Positions 42,423-52,708 of a stretch of DNA of 64,000 nucleotides are shown piece after piece. Within the stretch, counting starts at the first letter, position 1, and each line of letters opens with the position of its first letter. The DNA is taken from contig NZ_VTWS01000013.1 of NCBI RefSeq assembly GCF_008727875.1, positions 1-64,000 on the forward strand, written 5' to 3'. Made by a program: the position numbers and the translations under genes. The DNA is from Larkinella humicola (lineage in GTDB: Bacteria > Bacteroidota > Bacteroidia > Cytophagales > Spirosomataceae). The notes below the pieces were generated by a model that was given only the letters and a program-made list of their open reading frames with translations, searched no databases and was not told the origin of the DNA.

Positions 42423-43604
42423 CTATTGAGAGTGAGAATGTCCTTTCAATCCTCCTTGTCGGAGCGTAAGTTCACCACTGAGCAAGTATCCTCCCGAAGT
42501 AACCACTATTTCTCCATCATGAATACCTTTAACTACTTCTACTTCTTGCTTACTCTCAATCCCCGTTTGAAGCATTCGGCGTTCAAACATTCCTTCACCG
42601 GTTTTTACCCATGCCACGGTCATCTTGCCAATAACTAATGAGGATTTCGGAATGACCAATGCTCTTCTTCCGTTTCGATTAAAATTCACGTAAGCCATCA
42701 TCCCTGGCTTTATTTTTAAGTCAGTATTGACGATCCGGAAACGGGCCAGGTTTATTTTTTGATTTTCCTCCAATTTGGGATTGTTAAACACCAACTTGCC
42801 AACGTAGATCCGGGAGGGGGAAGCTTCGAAATGGAGCGTTACTTTTGGCTGTTGATCCATATAATGCACCTCGTTGGAATATAGCTGAGTTTCAATCCAC
42901 AGCGTCTGCAAATTGGCCATTGTGAAAAGGGGAGATCCAATTTCTACGTACTGTCCTTCTTTCACCTGTAAGTCTATTAGGTGGCCTGATGCAGGACTAT
43001 AATAGGTAATAAAAGCAGATAGTGTATCTGTACTGGTAATTTGATGGACTTGGTATTCGTTGAGGCCCCACAATAGTAATTTTCGTTTAGCGCCTTCCTG
43101 AATTCGCCTACTTACCAGTTGGCTAATAGGTGTAACATTAGCCAACTGCTGAAGGGCGAAGCGGTATTCATTGATGTAAATCAATAACTCCTCACTATAT
43201 ATTTGGTAGAGTGCCTGACCTTTCATTACAGCCATCCCCGGGTTTCGCACAAGAAGTTTTTCAATTCTTCCTTTCACCCGGGCACTTACGACGGTTACGG
43301 CTTCCTGATCCACAGCAGCAATGCCCACCAAGTTGTCGAACTGAGAAATAGACTTCTGTTTCGCCGTATCTAATTTTAAAGCAGCCAATAAGCTTGGCAA
43401 GGCTTCCAAATGTAACGTATCACCTTCTATGGCTGAATGAGTTTCCGGTCCAATCTTATGGGTTTTGTGGCCAGTGTGAGGTGTTGGTACATTTTGCTTA
43501 GGTTGCCCTTCTGGGGAGGTGGGTATACCGCAACCGATAGCCCACCACAACAGGCCGCAAATGATAGGCAAGGAACGGTATTTAATAGTTTTATACATCT
43601 GCAC
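42423..43604 (-). CDS. RND periplasmic adaptor lipoprotein, first Cus operon (no HMBD)
   Basis: 393 residues with a lipoprotein signal (LPIICGLLWWAIGC). Adaptor elements are the VVSARVKGRIEKLLVRNPGM lipoyl half, an alpha hairpin near residues 140-190, YYSPASGHLIDLQVKEGQYV, and the barrel domains. It has a few histidines near the N-terminus (HTGHKTHK) but no CPMHP domain. It is the last of four genes and lies 12 bp after the other adaptor. Its better-equipped paralogue in the second operon is the 607-residue protein at 50883. Confidence 0.87.
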   Translation of the reverse strand: MQMYKTIKYRSLPIICGLLWWAIGCGIPTSPEGQPKQNVPTPHTGHKTHKIGPETHSAIEGDTLHLEALPSLLAALKLDTAKQKSISQFDNLVGIAAVDQEAVTVVSARVKGRIEKLLVRNPGMAVMKGQALYQIYSEELLIYINEYRFALQQLANVTPISQLVSRRIQEGAKRKLLLWGLNEYQVHQITSTDTLSAFITYYSPASGHLIDLQVKEGQYVEIGSPLFTMANLQTLWIETQLYSNEVHYMDQQPKVTLHFEASPSRIYVGKLVFNNPKLEENQKINLARFRIVNTDLKIKPGMMAYVNFNRNGRRALVIPKSSLVIGKMTVAWVKTGEGMFERRMLQTGIESKQEVEVVKGIHDGEIVVTSGGYLLSGELTLRQGGLKGHSHSQ

Positions 43605-43616
43605 GGGAAATAAAGG

Positions 43617-44870
43617 CTAGAAAGGATAAACCGAAGGCTCAATATAACTTTCACTATCTACCAGATAGCCAGCTTCCTGGGCAATCTCTTCTTGTCCATT
43701 TAGCCCTTGAAGTATGGGTATGTAGCCGTCTTGCGGTACACCTGTTAATACCTGGCGGGCTTTAAAACGCTTTTTGCCGCTTGGTGTTTTACCCGCAAAT
43801 ACCCAAATAATCTTTCGTCGTCCTAGATCATACACGCTTGATACAGGCACAACGAAGAGGCTTGAGGATCGCGGAATAAGTATCCCGCTCACCAGAGCGT
43901 TTATCTTTAACCGGTGGCTTGAATTGTTTAGATAAATCCTTACTTGCGCAAACTTTTGGTTTTTTTGAAAAATTGGCTCAATAAAGTTAACTCTTCCGGC
44001 TAACTTCTGATCCGGCACCAGATCGCTGTATAATATCACTGGATCGTTTAATCGGACATCAAAGGACATTCGGGTTTCGTAGGATCCAATTGCCCAAAGA
44101 GTGTTCAAATCATTTACAGAAAATAAGGTTTGCCCGGTATTTACATAGTTTCCCTCCCGTAGTTCATCGTTCCTATAAGTGCTGTATGAGGTTACCTCCT
44201 CAGTATTACTATTCATCTTTTTCATGCCATTGGGTTCTGTTTCGGAGCCACTGTCGCCCATGGCGGTTGGTGCATCTAATGCGGTTTCAAAAAGGATATA
44301 CCCTTGATAAGGACTATGAATAGCAATCGTTTCAGTAAATTTCCCCGTTTTTTCTAATTGACCTATTTGGTCATCTGATAGCCCTAACAGCCGGAGTTTT
44401 CCCCGTCCTTTCTCAATAAGGTTAGGATTGTTATCGGATTGCAAAAGGTACAGAAACTCGGCTTGGTAGGTGTTAAGTTCTGGACTATAGAGATCCATGA
44501 TTTTATCCCCTTTGTGAATGAACTGATAATTGTATTTATAGTAGAGTTTTTCTATCCGACCTCCTACCCGAATGGCTACTTTATTGTTCCGACGACTATC
44601 GTAAGTAAGGTATCCCTTAATAGGAACACGGAGATTGTGTGGCACAAACTTTGGTTTAACCAGCGTCTGGTTGGAAATAACTATGTGATTAGCGGATTGA
44701 GCGATGTCTTCCATTAACTGCACTTCCTGCGGATTCAATAGATCTAAAGACGAAGGATGCTCGCCAGACAGGTGTTCTTTTTGAGTGCAACCTACCAGGT
44801 AAGATAGCATCAATGGGAACAGAATTTTCTGTTCCCAGGAAAAACGAGAAAAGCAACCTATGGAAAACAT
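43617..44870 (-). CDS. RND periplasmic adaptor lipoprotein, first Cus operon (CusB type)
   Basis: 417 residues with lipobox LVGC near residue 27. The barrel and lipoyl segments read VPIKGYLTYDSRRNNKVAIR, GRIEKLYYKYNYQFIHKGDK and IHSPYQGYILFE. A Met/Asn/Glu segment (EPNGMKKMNSNTEE) is inserted near residue 220. It lacks the CPMHP heavy-metal-binding domain present in its paralogue at 52709. It follows the C-terminal half of the pump by 49 bp. Confidence 0.87.
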   Translation of the reverse strand: MFSIGCFSRFSWEQKILFPLMLSYLVGCTQKEHLSGEHPSSLDLLNPQEVQLMEDIAQSANHIVISNQTLVKPKFVPHNLRVPIKGYLTYDSRRNNKVAIRVGGRIEKLYYKYNYQFIHKGDKIMDLYSPELNTYQAEFLYLLQSDNNPNLIEKGRGKLRLLGLSDDQIGQLEKTGKFTETIAIHSPYQGYILFETALDAPTAMGDSGSETEPNGMKKMNSNTEEVTSYSTYRNDELREGNYVNTGQTLFSVNDLNTLWAIGSYETRMSFDVRLNDPVILYSDLVPDQKLAGRVNFIEPIFQKNQKFAQVRIYLNNSSHRLKINALVSGILIPRSSSLFVVPVSSVYDLGRRKIIWVFAGKTPSGKKRFKARQVLTGVPQDGYIPILQGLNGQEEIAQEAGYLVDSESYIEPSVYPF

Positions 44871-44919
44871 TTGCTTTGATTTTTTGAATAATCGTGTTTA
44901 CATCCGGTAAAAGAACCGG

Positions 44920-46860
44920 TTAATTTTCCACAGTGAGAAAAGAAAGCCTACCCTGCCGCCGAAACTCCCAGATTTTTACAAGTGAAAAGACCACGGGTAA
45001 GATAATTAAGGCATATATTGTTGCCGTAACCAGACCAAAAACATACGGGTACGTTATGGGCTTCATGATGTCGCTACCTACCCCCGTTGAAATCAAAACC
45101 GGGAATAAACCAATCATGTCTACCACTACCGTCATCAGTACGGGCCGAATTCGTAAAACAGCTCCTGCAAAAATTGCATTTTCAATATCGGTTTCGGATA
45201 TCGTTTCCTGGCGCTGCCCCTTCTGCCGAACTAAGTTTCCTAAGGATTGATTCATGTAGACCAAAATTAATACACCCGTCTCTACGGCTACCCCAAAGAG
45301 GGCAATAAAGCCGACCGCTACCGCCACTGAAAAATTTACCTGAAAGAAATGCAACGAGTATACGCCCCCCATTAAGGCAATAGGTACGCTGCTTAGCACA
45401 ATTAATACTTCTCGTAATGATTTGAACGTAAGGTATAGGACCAAAGTGATGATAAGGAGCACGATGGGAATAATGAAAGTCAGTCGTTGTTGGGCTCTGA
45501 CTTGATTTTCATATTGCCCGCTCCACTGGATGAAGTACCCCTGTGGTAGTCTTTTAAACTGCTCTTCAACGCGAAGTTTAGCCTCTTTCACCACACTACC
45601 CATGTCCCTGCCTCTTACGTTAAAGAGTACCGTTCCCCGTAGCAATGCGTTTTCAGAATTAATCATTGGTGGCCCTTCGGTCACTCGGATATCCACAACG
45701 GAGGAAAGGGGAATGGTACCATATTGCTCCGTAAGTATTGGAATTCGTTTAATTTCAGCAATATCGTTCCTATAGTCCTGCCCAAGGCGCAGATTTACAT
45801 TGAAGCGACGGCGACCCTCCACAGTGCTGGTTAAATTCGCCCCGCCTAGGGCGGTTTCTATGATCATTCCTACATCTTCCTCATCAAGGCCGTACCGGGC
45901 GATCTCCTTGCGTTTCATGGCTAATTCAAGGTATTTCCCACCCATCAACTGCTCGACGTATAAATCCTGTAATCCCTCCACGCCTTTGATGACTTTTTCT
46001 ATCTGTAAAGAAAGGGCATAGATGGAATCAAGGCGCTGCCCGTACACCTTGATTCCCACATCGGTGCGGATACCGGTTGACAGCATATTAATTCGGTTGA
46101 TGATGGGCTGCGTCCAGCCCACTGAGACCCCTGGAATTCTTATTTTATTGTTCATTTCCTGGATTAACTTCTCCTTTGTCATTCCTTCCCGCCACTGGTC
46201 ACGGGGTTTAAGGATGATAATGCTTTCAATCATGCTGATGGGAGAGTTGTCGGTAGCCGTAGAGGCACGTCCGGCCTTACCTAAGATGTTTTCCACCTCC
46301 GGAAAACTTTTAATAATCCGGTCCTGTACTTGTACGATTCGCTTGGCTTCTGAATTGGAAACATCGGGCAGAGCAACTGGCATCAATAGCAAGGAGCCTT
46401 CATCCAAAGGGGGCATGAATTCAGAACCGGTATTTATCAGGATAGGAATACTTCCCAACAGCGTCAGTAGAACCAAGGCAAGTGTAGTTTTTTTCCACTT
46501 CAGACCTAAATGCACGGCGGGGCTGGCAAGGTGAATAAAAAAGTTAGAAACCGGATTACGACTTTCTGGGATTAATCTTCCTTTTAGGAAAATCCGTAGT
46601 AACATGGGGATAATCAGCAAAGTGACAACTGCCGAACCGCCCATGGTAAACGTTTTGGTCAAAACAAGAGGGCTAAATAGCTTTTTTTCTTGCCCGGTTA
46701 GAAACAGAATGGGGGAGAATGAAATTAGGGTGACAAGTATGGAGGAAAATACAGCTCTGCCAATCGTTCGGCTCGATTTTTCAATGATATCAATTCTATC
46801 TTGTTCTTTGAGTTCCTTCGTATGACCGATACGATGCTTTGGATTAGCCATGGTAGTCAT
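44920..46860 (-). CDS. CusA-type pump, C-terminal half, first Cus operon
   Basis: 646 residues. It starts inside the cytoplasmic region after TM4 and covers TM5 to the end: FSSILVTLISFSPILFLTGQ, the second large periplasmic domain with IRVTEGPPMI and MINSENALLRG, the helical hairpin, and TM8-12 with FIALFGVAVETGVLIL. The other half is encoded 8 bp upstream (46869-48158). Both halves together make about 1075 residues, the normal pump length. The start MTTMANPKHRIGHTKEL has no counterpart in intact pumps. Confidence 0.9.
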   Translation of the reverse strand: MTTMANPKHRIGHTKELKEQDRIDIIEKSSRTIGRAVFSSILVTLISFSPILFLTGQEKKLFSPLVLTKTFTMGGSAVVTLLIIPMLLRIFLKGRLIPESRNPVSNFFIHLASPAVHLGLKWKKTTLALVLLTLLGSIPILINTGSEFMPPLDEGSLLLMPVALPDVSNSEAKRIVQVQDRIIKSFPEVENILGKAGRASTATDNSPISMIESIIILKPRDQWREGMTKEKLIQEMNNKIRIPGVSVGWTQPIINRINMLSTGIRTDVGIKVYGQRLDSIYALSLQIEKVIKGVEGLQDLYVEQLMGGKYLELAMKRKEIARYGLDEEDVGMIIETALGGANLTSTVEGRRRFNVNLRLGQDYRNDIAEIKRIPILTEQYGTIPLSSVVDIRVTEGPPMINSENALLRGTVLFNVRGRDMGSVVKEAKLRVEEQFKRLPQGYFIQWSGQYENQVRAQQRLTFIIPIVLLIITLVLYLTFKSLREVLIVLSSVPIALMGGVYSLHFFQVNFSVAVAVGFIALFGVAVETGVLILVYMNQSLGNLVRQKGQRQETISETDIENAIFAGAVLRIRPVLMTVVVDMIGLFPVLISTGVGSDIMKPITYPYVFGLVTATIYALIILPVVFSLVKIWEFRRQGRLSFLTVEN

Positions 46861-46868
46861 TCTTTGCT

Positions 46869-48158
46869 TTAGTAGTCCAGCTTTTGCTCGTCAATGTCGA
46901 GTACCTCATTTGTTAATTGCTTATAAGCGTTCTCTACCATCACAATGCCTGAATCGACTAAATCACCCACCGCTAATGCTACCCCTCCTAATGACATAAT
47001 ATTGGAAGTTATCCCAAATATTTTCATGAGTATAAATCCTATCAGAATGGAAAATACAATGCTGAGAATAGCTACCAGGCCTCCTCCCCAATGGAAGAGA
47101 AACAACAATACAATGACCGATACCACCACGATTTCTTCCGTAATAGTCTCTCGTAACGTATCAATGGCGGCCAGAATGAGGTTGCTTCTGTCATAGGCCA
47201 CTTGAAAAGATACTCCTGGTGGAAGCCCTTTTTCTACTTCCTGAAGCCTTGACTTGACCCGTTCAATTACATCTTTGGCATTCTCGCCGTACCGCATTAC
47301 GACAATGCCACCGACGACTTCTCCCTCGCCATTCTCTTCGATAACTCCAAGCCGGATATCTCCCCCCATTTGCACAGAGGCTACATCTTTCACTGTGATG
47401 GGAATGGATTTATACATTCCCAACCGGATATCTTCAATGTCCTCCATGCTTTTCAAATACCCTAGCCCTTTCACCATATATCCGGCCCGGTTCATTTCAA
47501 AAAGACTTCCCCCCACATCCCGGTTATTCCGGGTTATGGCTTGAATGAGGGACATAAAGGAAATATTATAATAGACTAACTTATTAGGGTCTATAGTCAC
47601 CTGGTATTGCTTCTGGAATCCTCCGAATGAGGCAATTTCTGCTACCCCCGGAACGTTTTGAAGAGCAAATTTGACATACCAATCCTGGACCGCTCGAAGT
47701 TCACCCAAATCATAACCTGGAGCCTTCAGCGTGTACCAGAAGACATGCCCGATCCCCGTGCCATCCGGGCCGAGCGTTGGGGTGATACCGGGAGGCAGTA
47801 AGCGAGCAGCATAATTGAGCCTTTCTAATACCCGTGAGCGTGCCCAGTAGATTTCTACATCGTCATTGAAAATGACAAAAACGAAACTCATTCCGAACAT
47901 GGACGACGCTCTTATATTTTTTATGTTTGGAATACCCTGCAGATTGGCTACCAAAGGATACGTAATCTGGTCTTCCATTATCTGCGGGTTACGCCCCATC
48001 CATTCGGTATAAATGATCACCTGATTCTCAGAAAGATCCGGAATGGCATCCACGGGGGTCTCCCAGATGGCATATATACCACCTGACAGGATAGCGATAA
48101 TCAGTAGCAGCACCATGAATCGATTGTGAATAGACCAGGTAATAGTTTTTTCGATCAT
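46869..48158 (-). CDS. CusA-type pump, N-terminal half, first Cus operon
   Basis: 429 residues from ATG 48158 (MIEKTITWSIHNRFMVLLLI). It covers TM1, the first periplasmic domain (PDLSENQVIIYTEWMGRNPQ, GPDGTGIGHVFWYTLKAPGY), and TM2-4 with the proton-relay aspartate in ALAVGDLVDSGIVMVENAYK. It ends with a unique tail (TNEVLDIDEQKLDY). The partner half starts 8 bp later. The upstream open frame from 48215 was not used because the homologue in the second operon begins at the same MIE(K/Q). Together they form a two-polypeptide metal pump. Confidence 0.88.
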   Translation of the reverse strand: MIEKTITWSIHNRFMVLLLIIAILSGGIYAIWETPVDAIPDLSENQVIIYTEWMGRNPQIMEDQITYPLVANLQGIPNIKNIRASSMFGMSFVFVIFNDDVEIYWARSRVLERLNYAARLLPPGITPTLGPDGTGIGHVFWYTLKAPGYDLGELRAVQDWYVKFALQNVPGVAEIASFGGFQKQYQVTIDPNKLVYYNISFMSLIQAITRNNRDVGGSLFEMNRAGYMVKGLGYLKSMEDIEDIRLGMYKSIPITVKDVASVQMGGDIRLGVIEENGEGEVVGGIVVMRYGENAKDVIERVKSRLQEVEKGLPPGVSFQVAYDRSNLILAAIDTLRETITEEIVVVSVIVLLFLFHWGGGLVAILSIVFSILIGFILMKIFGITSNIMSLGGVALAVGDLVDSGIVMVENAYKQLTNEVLDIDEQKLDY

Positions 48159-48429
48159 ATCATGAGCACAATTAGGCAATGAAAGCAATAGATAGTCACT
48201 GACTGGTAGGTTCAATTTTGAAGGTTAGCTCTAATAAACATTAGTCATTATCAACTGAACCTTTTAGGCAAAAAGCTGCACTGATAGGCTTTCTTTGAAA
48301 TGGAGTATTTGCCTGCCATGACATGACGTTGATAAACTATTTGTATGCGGGCGAATTCTAGGAGTGTTGAAAATCAAAAGTGGTGGGAGTAATCGAACCG
48401 TAATGGAAATATTTTGCTTTTAGAAATCG

Positions 48430-48953
48430 CAAACACGGCTTGGGTAGAATGATTCCTCATTTCCCTTCAGACAAAATGGGTGTTTCCCAACTTGCCAGCT
48501 CATCGGCAAAATCTAACACCTCTCAAGCCGTCAATACAAACAACAAAAACATTGGATACACCACGTTGCCGGAAGTCGGTCATTACCGGAAGCCGCACGG
48601 GCTGCCCCGCAAAATTTATTCACTTTACTTTCTGTCAGGTAGATACCGAACACTTCTTATTTCCCTTTCAAACTTAAGCCAATGACGCTATACAATCGCG
48701 GGAAACTACGTTGCCTTTCAGCTGAATTTTATATGGAGCCTCCACATTTTGGCGATTAACGATGGCAGCCACTTATTTTTCTTGCAAGCGCAGGTGCATT
48801 TTACCCTGAAAAGCCGTTATTATGAAATGTTTCAGTAAAAGAGCAAATACGTCATTTCCACCGGTGAGAGACTTGCCCGCGTACAAGGCTTTAATGGTCT
48901 GAGCCTGAAACTTGTCGAACGTGGTCGCCTACGCAGTCAAATTTCTCTGCCAT
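48430..48953 (-). pseudogene. Decayed IS256-family transposase
   Basis: On the reverse strand from the ATG at 48953 (MAEKFD) the pieces KALYAGKSLTGGNDVFALLL, then KHFIITAFQGKMHLRLQEK and further on QPVRLPVMTDFRQRGVSNVF and VVCIDGLRG appear in shifting frames. They match the N-terminal DNA-binding region and the first catalytic region of IS256-type (mutator) transposases (normally GKSLSGGNDAFAPLLK and DFRNRGVKDI-IACVDGLKGF). The end half is missing. Stops and frameshifts make it inactive. Confidence 0.65.
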
Positions 48954-49065
48954 GTTACAACTGAATTGGAGTTAAGTTTCTGGTATTTGTTAACTTTTAC
49001 TCCAGCTGCTGATTAATGAACAGAATCTATTACTTCGAAGTTAAAAAATGATGTAGATATATCTA

Positions 49066-49497
49066 TTATGGCTTTTTGACATGTTGCTCCTGAAAACAAA
49101 CCAAGGCACAGGCAGAACCTTTTAAGCTGCTGTGCACATTACCAATTTTCTTTCCTTCAGCGTCGTAAACATCACAGGTTTTTCCATTGTCTTTAATCGT
49201 TAACTCAATATCACCATTGACATTATAGTACGTTTTGCCGTCCTTACCCATACGACCCATTTTTTTGTTGGTTTTGGCGTCAACAAGATTGCCCTGGTTG
49301 TCGATAAAGGCAATTTTCTGGCCATGATTGTCTTGAATAATTTGGTCCTTTGTCACTTTGCCTATCGTGACTCCTCGTTCGTCTTTAATTTCCCCGTTAT
49401 GCCCAATATGTTTGTAGTTCTGGCTTTGTGCAGTTGAAGAAATGGAAACGGAAATAAACCCCAAAAGCAGCAGAATAAAAAAAGTGAATGATTTCAT
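49066..49497 (-). CDS. Secreted small beta-rich repeat protein
   Basis: 143 residues with a signal peptide (FILLLLGFISVSISSTAQS) followed by short repeats of G-x-I-x-D type: HIGHNGEIKDERGVTIGKVT, KIAFIDNQGNLVDAKTNK, KMGRMGKDGKTYYNVNGD. It resembles the five-fold beta-flower proteins of Bacteroidota. Two cysteines near the end (ACALVCFQEQHV) are atypical. It lies alone between the IS256 relic and the aldolase gene. Function unknown. Confidence 0.55.
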   Translation of the reverse strand: MKSFTFFILLLLGFISVSISSTAQSQNYKHIGHNGEIKDERGVTIGKVTKDQIIQDNHGQKIAFIDNQGNLVDAKTNKKMGRMGKDGKTYYNVNGDIELTIKDNGKTCDVYDAEGKKIGNVHSSLKGSACALVCFQEQHVKKP

Positions 49498-49741
49498 AGT
49501 TGTATAATGATAGAATTGGTTTCAGATGAAGGTCCTAAAAATCCGTATAGTGAGCACTTCTAGAGAAATAATCCCTGATTCAACTTACATACGTTGTTTG
49601 GCCTGGTACAAATGTGAATAGTTTTCTAAATCATTAAACTGATCCTAATCATACAGAAATATGAGATAGATTTTAGGCATAACCCTATAAAGGTTGTTAG
49701 ACTGATTAGTACCCGTAGCCTAATATACTATACGACATGAA

Positions 49742-50818
49742 TTAGGCTACTGATACTTCCGGATCCAAATACACATCCTGGATTGCATTCAAAAGCTTAA
49801 CTCCTTCTTCAAAGGGCCGCTGAAACGCTTTGCGACCCGAAATCAAACCGGTTCCGCCCGCCCGCTTGTTGATGACAGCCGTGCGGATAGCGTCTCTTAG
49901 ATCCGAGGCCCCGAGGGAGCCTCCTCCGGAATTAATAAGTCCTGCGCGGCCCATATAACAATTGGCCACTTGATACCGGCATAGATCAATGGGGTGTTTA
50001 CTGCTGAGCTGGGTGTAAATACGATCATCCAGTTTACCGTAACTACTCCCACCCGTATTGAGAGCTTGAAAGCCTCCGTTGATTTCCGGAAGTTTTTGTT
50101 TAATCAGGTCTGCCTGTAGCGTAACGCCAAGATGGTTAGCCTGACCCGTCAAGTCGGCGGCTACATGGTAATCTTCTCCTTTCCCTTTATTAAACGCGTT
50201 GTTTCTAAGATAGCACCATAAAATAGTAGCCATTCCCAGGGAATGTGCTTCTTCAAACGCTTGGGCAATTTCAACAATCTGCCGACCTGATTCCTCGGAG
50301 CCAAAATAAATCGTTGCGCCAATGGCAACTGCCCCCAGATTCCAGGCTTCCTTCACAGTTCCGAATGGGATCTGATCGTATTTATTAGGGTAGGTTAGCA
50401 ATTCATTGTGGTTAATTTTAACGATAAATGGAATTTTGTGTGCATACTTCCGGGCCACAATACCCAGTGCTCCGAATGTTGTGGCAACTGCATTACAGCC
50501 ACCCTCCAGCGCTAATCGAATAATATTTTCAGGATCAAAATAGAGGGGGTTTCTAGCAAAAGAAGCCCCGGCGCTGTGTTCGACGCCCTGATCAATAGGA
50601 AGAATCGACAGATAACCGGTCCCGGTCAATTGGCCATGATTGAAGAGATGCCCTAGACTTCGAAGCACTTGTGGAGACCGATCAGACGGTACGAATATCC
50701 GGTCAATAAAATCAGGCCCAGGAAGGTGAAGTTGCTCTTTTGGGATGGTTTGGGACACATGGGTCAACAGACTTTCTGCCTCTTCGCCCAATAAATTGGA
50801 TATTTCTGATTTATTCAT
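49742..50818 (-). CDS. fbaB: Class I fructose-bisphosphate aldolase (DhnA/FbaB type)
   Basis: 358 residues. The DhnA-type class I aldolase pattern is visible: [19 protein letters not shown], the active-site lysine region [14 protein letters not shown] and later [20 protein letters not shown]. Class I enzymes use a Schiff-base lysine and no metal, unlike the zinc-dependent class II aldolase. It follows the last adaptor of the second Cus operon by 64 bp in the same direction. The position suggests coexpression during metal stress and a metal-independent backup of glycolysis, which is inferred. Confidence 0.85.
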   Translation of the reverse strand: MNKSEISNLLGEEAESLLTHVSQTIPKEQLHLPGPDFIDRIFVPSDRSPQVLRSLGHLFNHGQLTGTGYLSILPIDQGVEHSAGASFARNPLYFDPENIIRLALEGGCNAVATTFGALGIVARKYAHKIPFIVKINHNELLTYPNKYDQIPFGTVKEAWNLGAVAIGATIYFGSEESGRQIVEIAQAFEEAHSLGMATILWCYLRNNAFNKGKGEDYHVAADLTGQANHLGVTLQADLIKQKLPEINGGFQALNTGGSSYGKLDDRIYTQLSSKHPIDLCRYQVANCYMGRAGLINSGGGSLGASDLRDAIRTAVINKRAGGTGLISGRKAFQRPFEEGVKLLNAIQDVYLDPEVSVA

Positions 50819-50882
50819 GGCTTCGCAGGTTAAAATAAAAAATTCAGCTTGCGGATGGATCGGTTCAATCTATCCTTAAAAC

Positions 50883-52706
50883 TTATTGAATAACCTCTTT
50901 GGTTTCCCCGCAGCTGAGCATCGCTTCCCCAAAATAAGGGTTGCGAATGATTTTTTGATCACTCAACCAATAGCCTCCTTTGTTGTTTTGGGCCATGGGG
51001 CAATACTGCCGGTAAGCAGGCTTATCAGTAATGCCAAACGCTTTCACACTATGGTATAACTCATCCTCGAACCCGGCAAAAGCCGTACGCTGTTTTTCCA
51101 GATTATTCGTGGTACGAATGATTTTCAGGGCCGCATTCATGGTGCTTTCATGCTTCATCCATTCCTGATGCGTCGCACCGGAAAGCAAATTCATATCTAC
51201 GCTGGAAATGGCTTTCTCCGCCCCGCCCGCTGCGGTTTGGGCTTGCCGGGCATCCGACCGAATCAAGGCTTCGGTCAATTTTAGTGAAGCCTCGTACACC
51301 AGGGTCAGTTGTTTTTTAAAGGCGTCAGGCGTCTGCTGAACGTTGGGCGAAGCCGCTTGTTTTGCGACAGGAGCTTTTTTCTGATTGGGAGCCGTTTGAA
51401 CGTCCTCCTCATCGATTTTGGCCGTGATCGGATTAATCCCTTTTTTCAGAATCATTTCACTGTAGAGCAGGTACGCTCCCGACATGGCGACCTTTTCGGT
51501 ACCGATTAAACCCTTCTTAATGGCCACGCGCTGGTCGGTTTCGGTGCCGATTTCAACCTTACGGGGCTGAAAAGTGCCCGTACCCGTTTGAATGAACACG
51601 ACCGCTCCGTCGCCCGCCCGTACAACGGCATCGGTGGGCAGGGTCACCCCACGCTGGATACCATGCCGAATGAATACCCGCGCCTGCTGGCCGGGCTGAA
51701 ATTTGCCGCCCGGATTAGCCAACAGGGCTCGCATCGTCAGCACCTGGCTCCCGGTTCGGTATTCCGGATTAATGAAAGCAACCCGTGCCGTCAGATTCAG
51801 CCTTTCTTCGCTGCCGACCACCTCAACCCCAACCTGATCACCAACTTTTATATAATTCGATTCGCCGGCGTAGAGATCAGCCTCCACCCAAAGTTGCCCC
51901 AGGTTGACCAGACGGTACAGCAAGGCCCCTTCACTCACGTACTGGCCTTCACTGGCCGCTACCTCCGTCACCGTTCCGCCAGCCGGAGCCACGAACGGGA
52001 TGCGCAGTTGCACCTTTCTGGTGCGGGCCAACTGACGGATTTGATCGGGTGTCATGCCTGAAAGCCGTAGTTTTTGTTCGGCCGCTTTGCGAAACTGTTC
52101 ATAACGAGGTTCCTTGAGTTCATTTTCCTGCTGAAGAGCCACCAGATATTCCTGCTGGTCGGTCAGGAGTTGCTCGCTATAAATTTCGTAAAGTACCTGC
52201 CCTTTGCGAACGAACTGGCCGGATTCCTTGACAACCAACCGCTCGATTCGTCCGGATACGCGACTGCTGATGACCTCAGTTTGCTCCTGATTGGCTGCCA
52301 ATCGAGCGTTGAGCACCGTTGCGTTGCTAATGCTACCCGCCGAGACCGGTTGTACGGTTACGTTAGCGAGTTGCATTTGACTTTCACTCAGCATAATCGC
52401 GACGGCGGAACGATCAGCCACTTTTCCACCGGTTTTGGTAACCGGTACTAAATCCATCGCACAGATGGGACACGTTCCGGGAGCCGTCTGTACAACCTGC
52501 GGGTGCATTGGGCAGGTATATGTGGTTCCACCGGCCTGCTCTGGTCCATGAGAATGTCCATCCGATCCATCAACTAGGTGCGGGTGGTTGTCGGCCTGTA
52601 GCTGAGTTGTATCCTTTGTTTTAGTCGCGGTTGATCCGTCCGACTGGCAGGCTGCATTCAGCAGCACCAGCAGAGCGGCTGATCCATATATCCATTGCCT
52701 GAGCAT
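50883..52706 (-). CDS. RND adaptor with heavy-metal-binding and DUF3347 domains, second Cus operon
   Basis: 607 residues, lipobox LNAAC at residues 16-20. A heavy-metal-binding domain is near residues 60-90 ([20 protein letters not shown]). The adaptor core follows (VVKESGQFVRKGQVLYEIYS, FVAPAGGTVTEVAASEGQYV, barrel). A linker rich in Lys/Gln leads to a C-terminal DUF3347 domain (residues 470-600: YCPMAQNNKGGYWLS, YFGEAMLSCGE) with its own Met/Cys sites. It is the longest adaptor here. It follows the other adaptor with 2 bp between. Confidence 0.88.
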   Translation of the reverse strand: MLRQWIYGSAALLVLLNAACQSDGSTATKTKDTTQLQADNHPHLVDGSDGHSHGPEQAGGTTYTCPMHPQVVQTAPGTCPICAMDLVPVTKTGGKVADRSAVAIMLSESQMQLANVTVQPVSAGSISNATVLNARLAANQEQTEVISSRVSGRIERLVVKESGQFVRKGQVLYEIYSEQLLTDQQEYLVALQQENELKEPRYEQFRKAAEQKLRLSGMTPDQIRQLARTRKVQLRIPFVAPAGGTVTEVAASEGQYVSEGALLYRLVNLGQLWVEADLYAGESNYIKVGDQVGVEVVGSEERLNLTARVAFINPEYRTGSQVLTMRALLANPGGKFQPGQQARVFIRHGIQRGVTLPTDAVVRAGDGAVVFIQTGTGTFQPRKVEIGTETDQRVAIKKGLIGTEKVAMSGAYLLYSEMILKKGINPITAKIDEEDVQTAPNQKKAPVAKQAASPNVQQTPDAFKKQLTLVYEASLKLTEALIRSDARQAQTAAGGAEKAISSVDMNLLSGATHQEWMKHESTMNAALKIIRTTNNLEKQRTAFAGFEDELYHSVKAFGITDKPAYRQYCPMAQNNKGGYWLSDQKIIRNPYFGEAMLSCGETKEVIQ

Positions 52707-52708
52707 AA

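Noticed and set aside
44920-48158. The split CusA as a frameshift or sequencing error
   Set aside because: The split occurs at the same loop in two diverged operons, each half has its own start and tail, and both pairs have short normal gene spacing.
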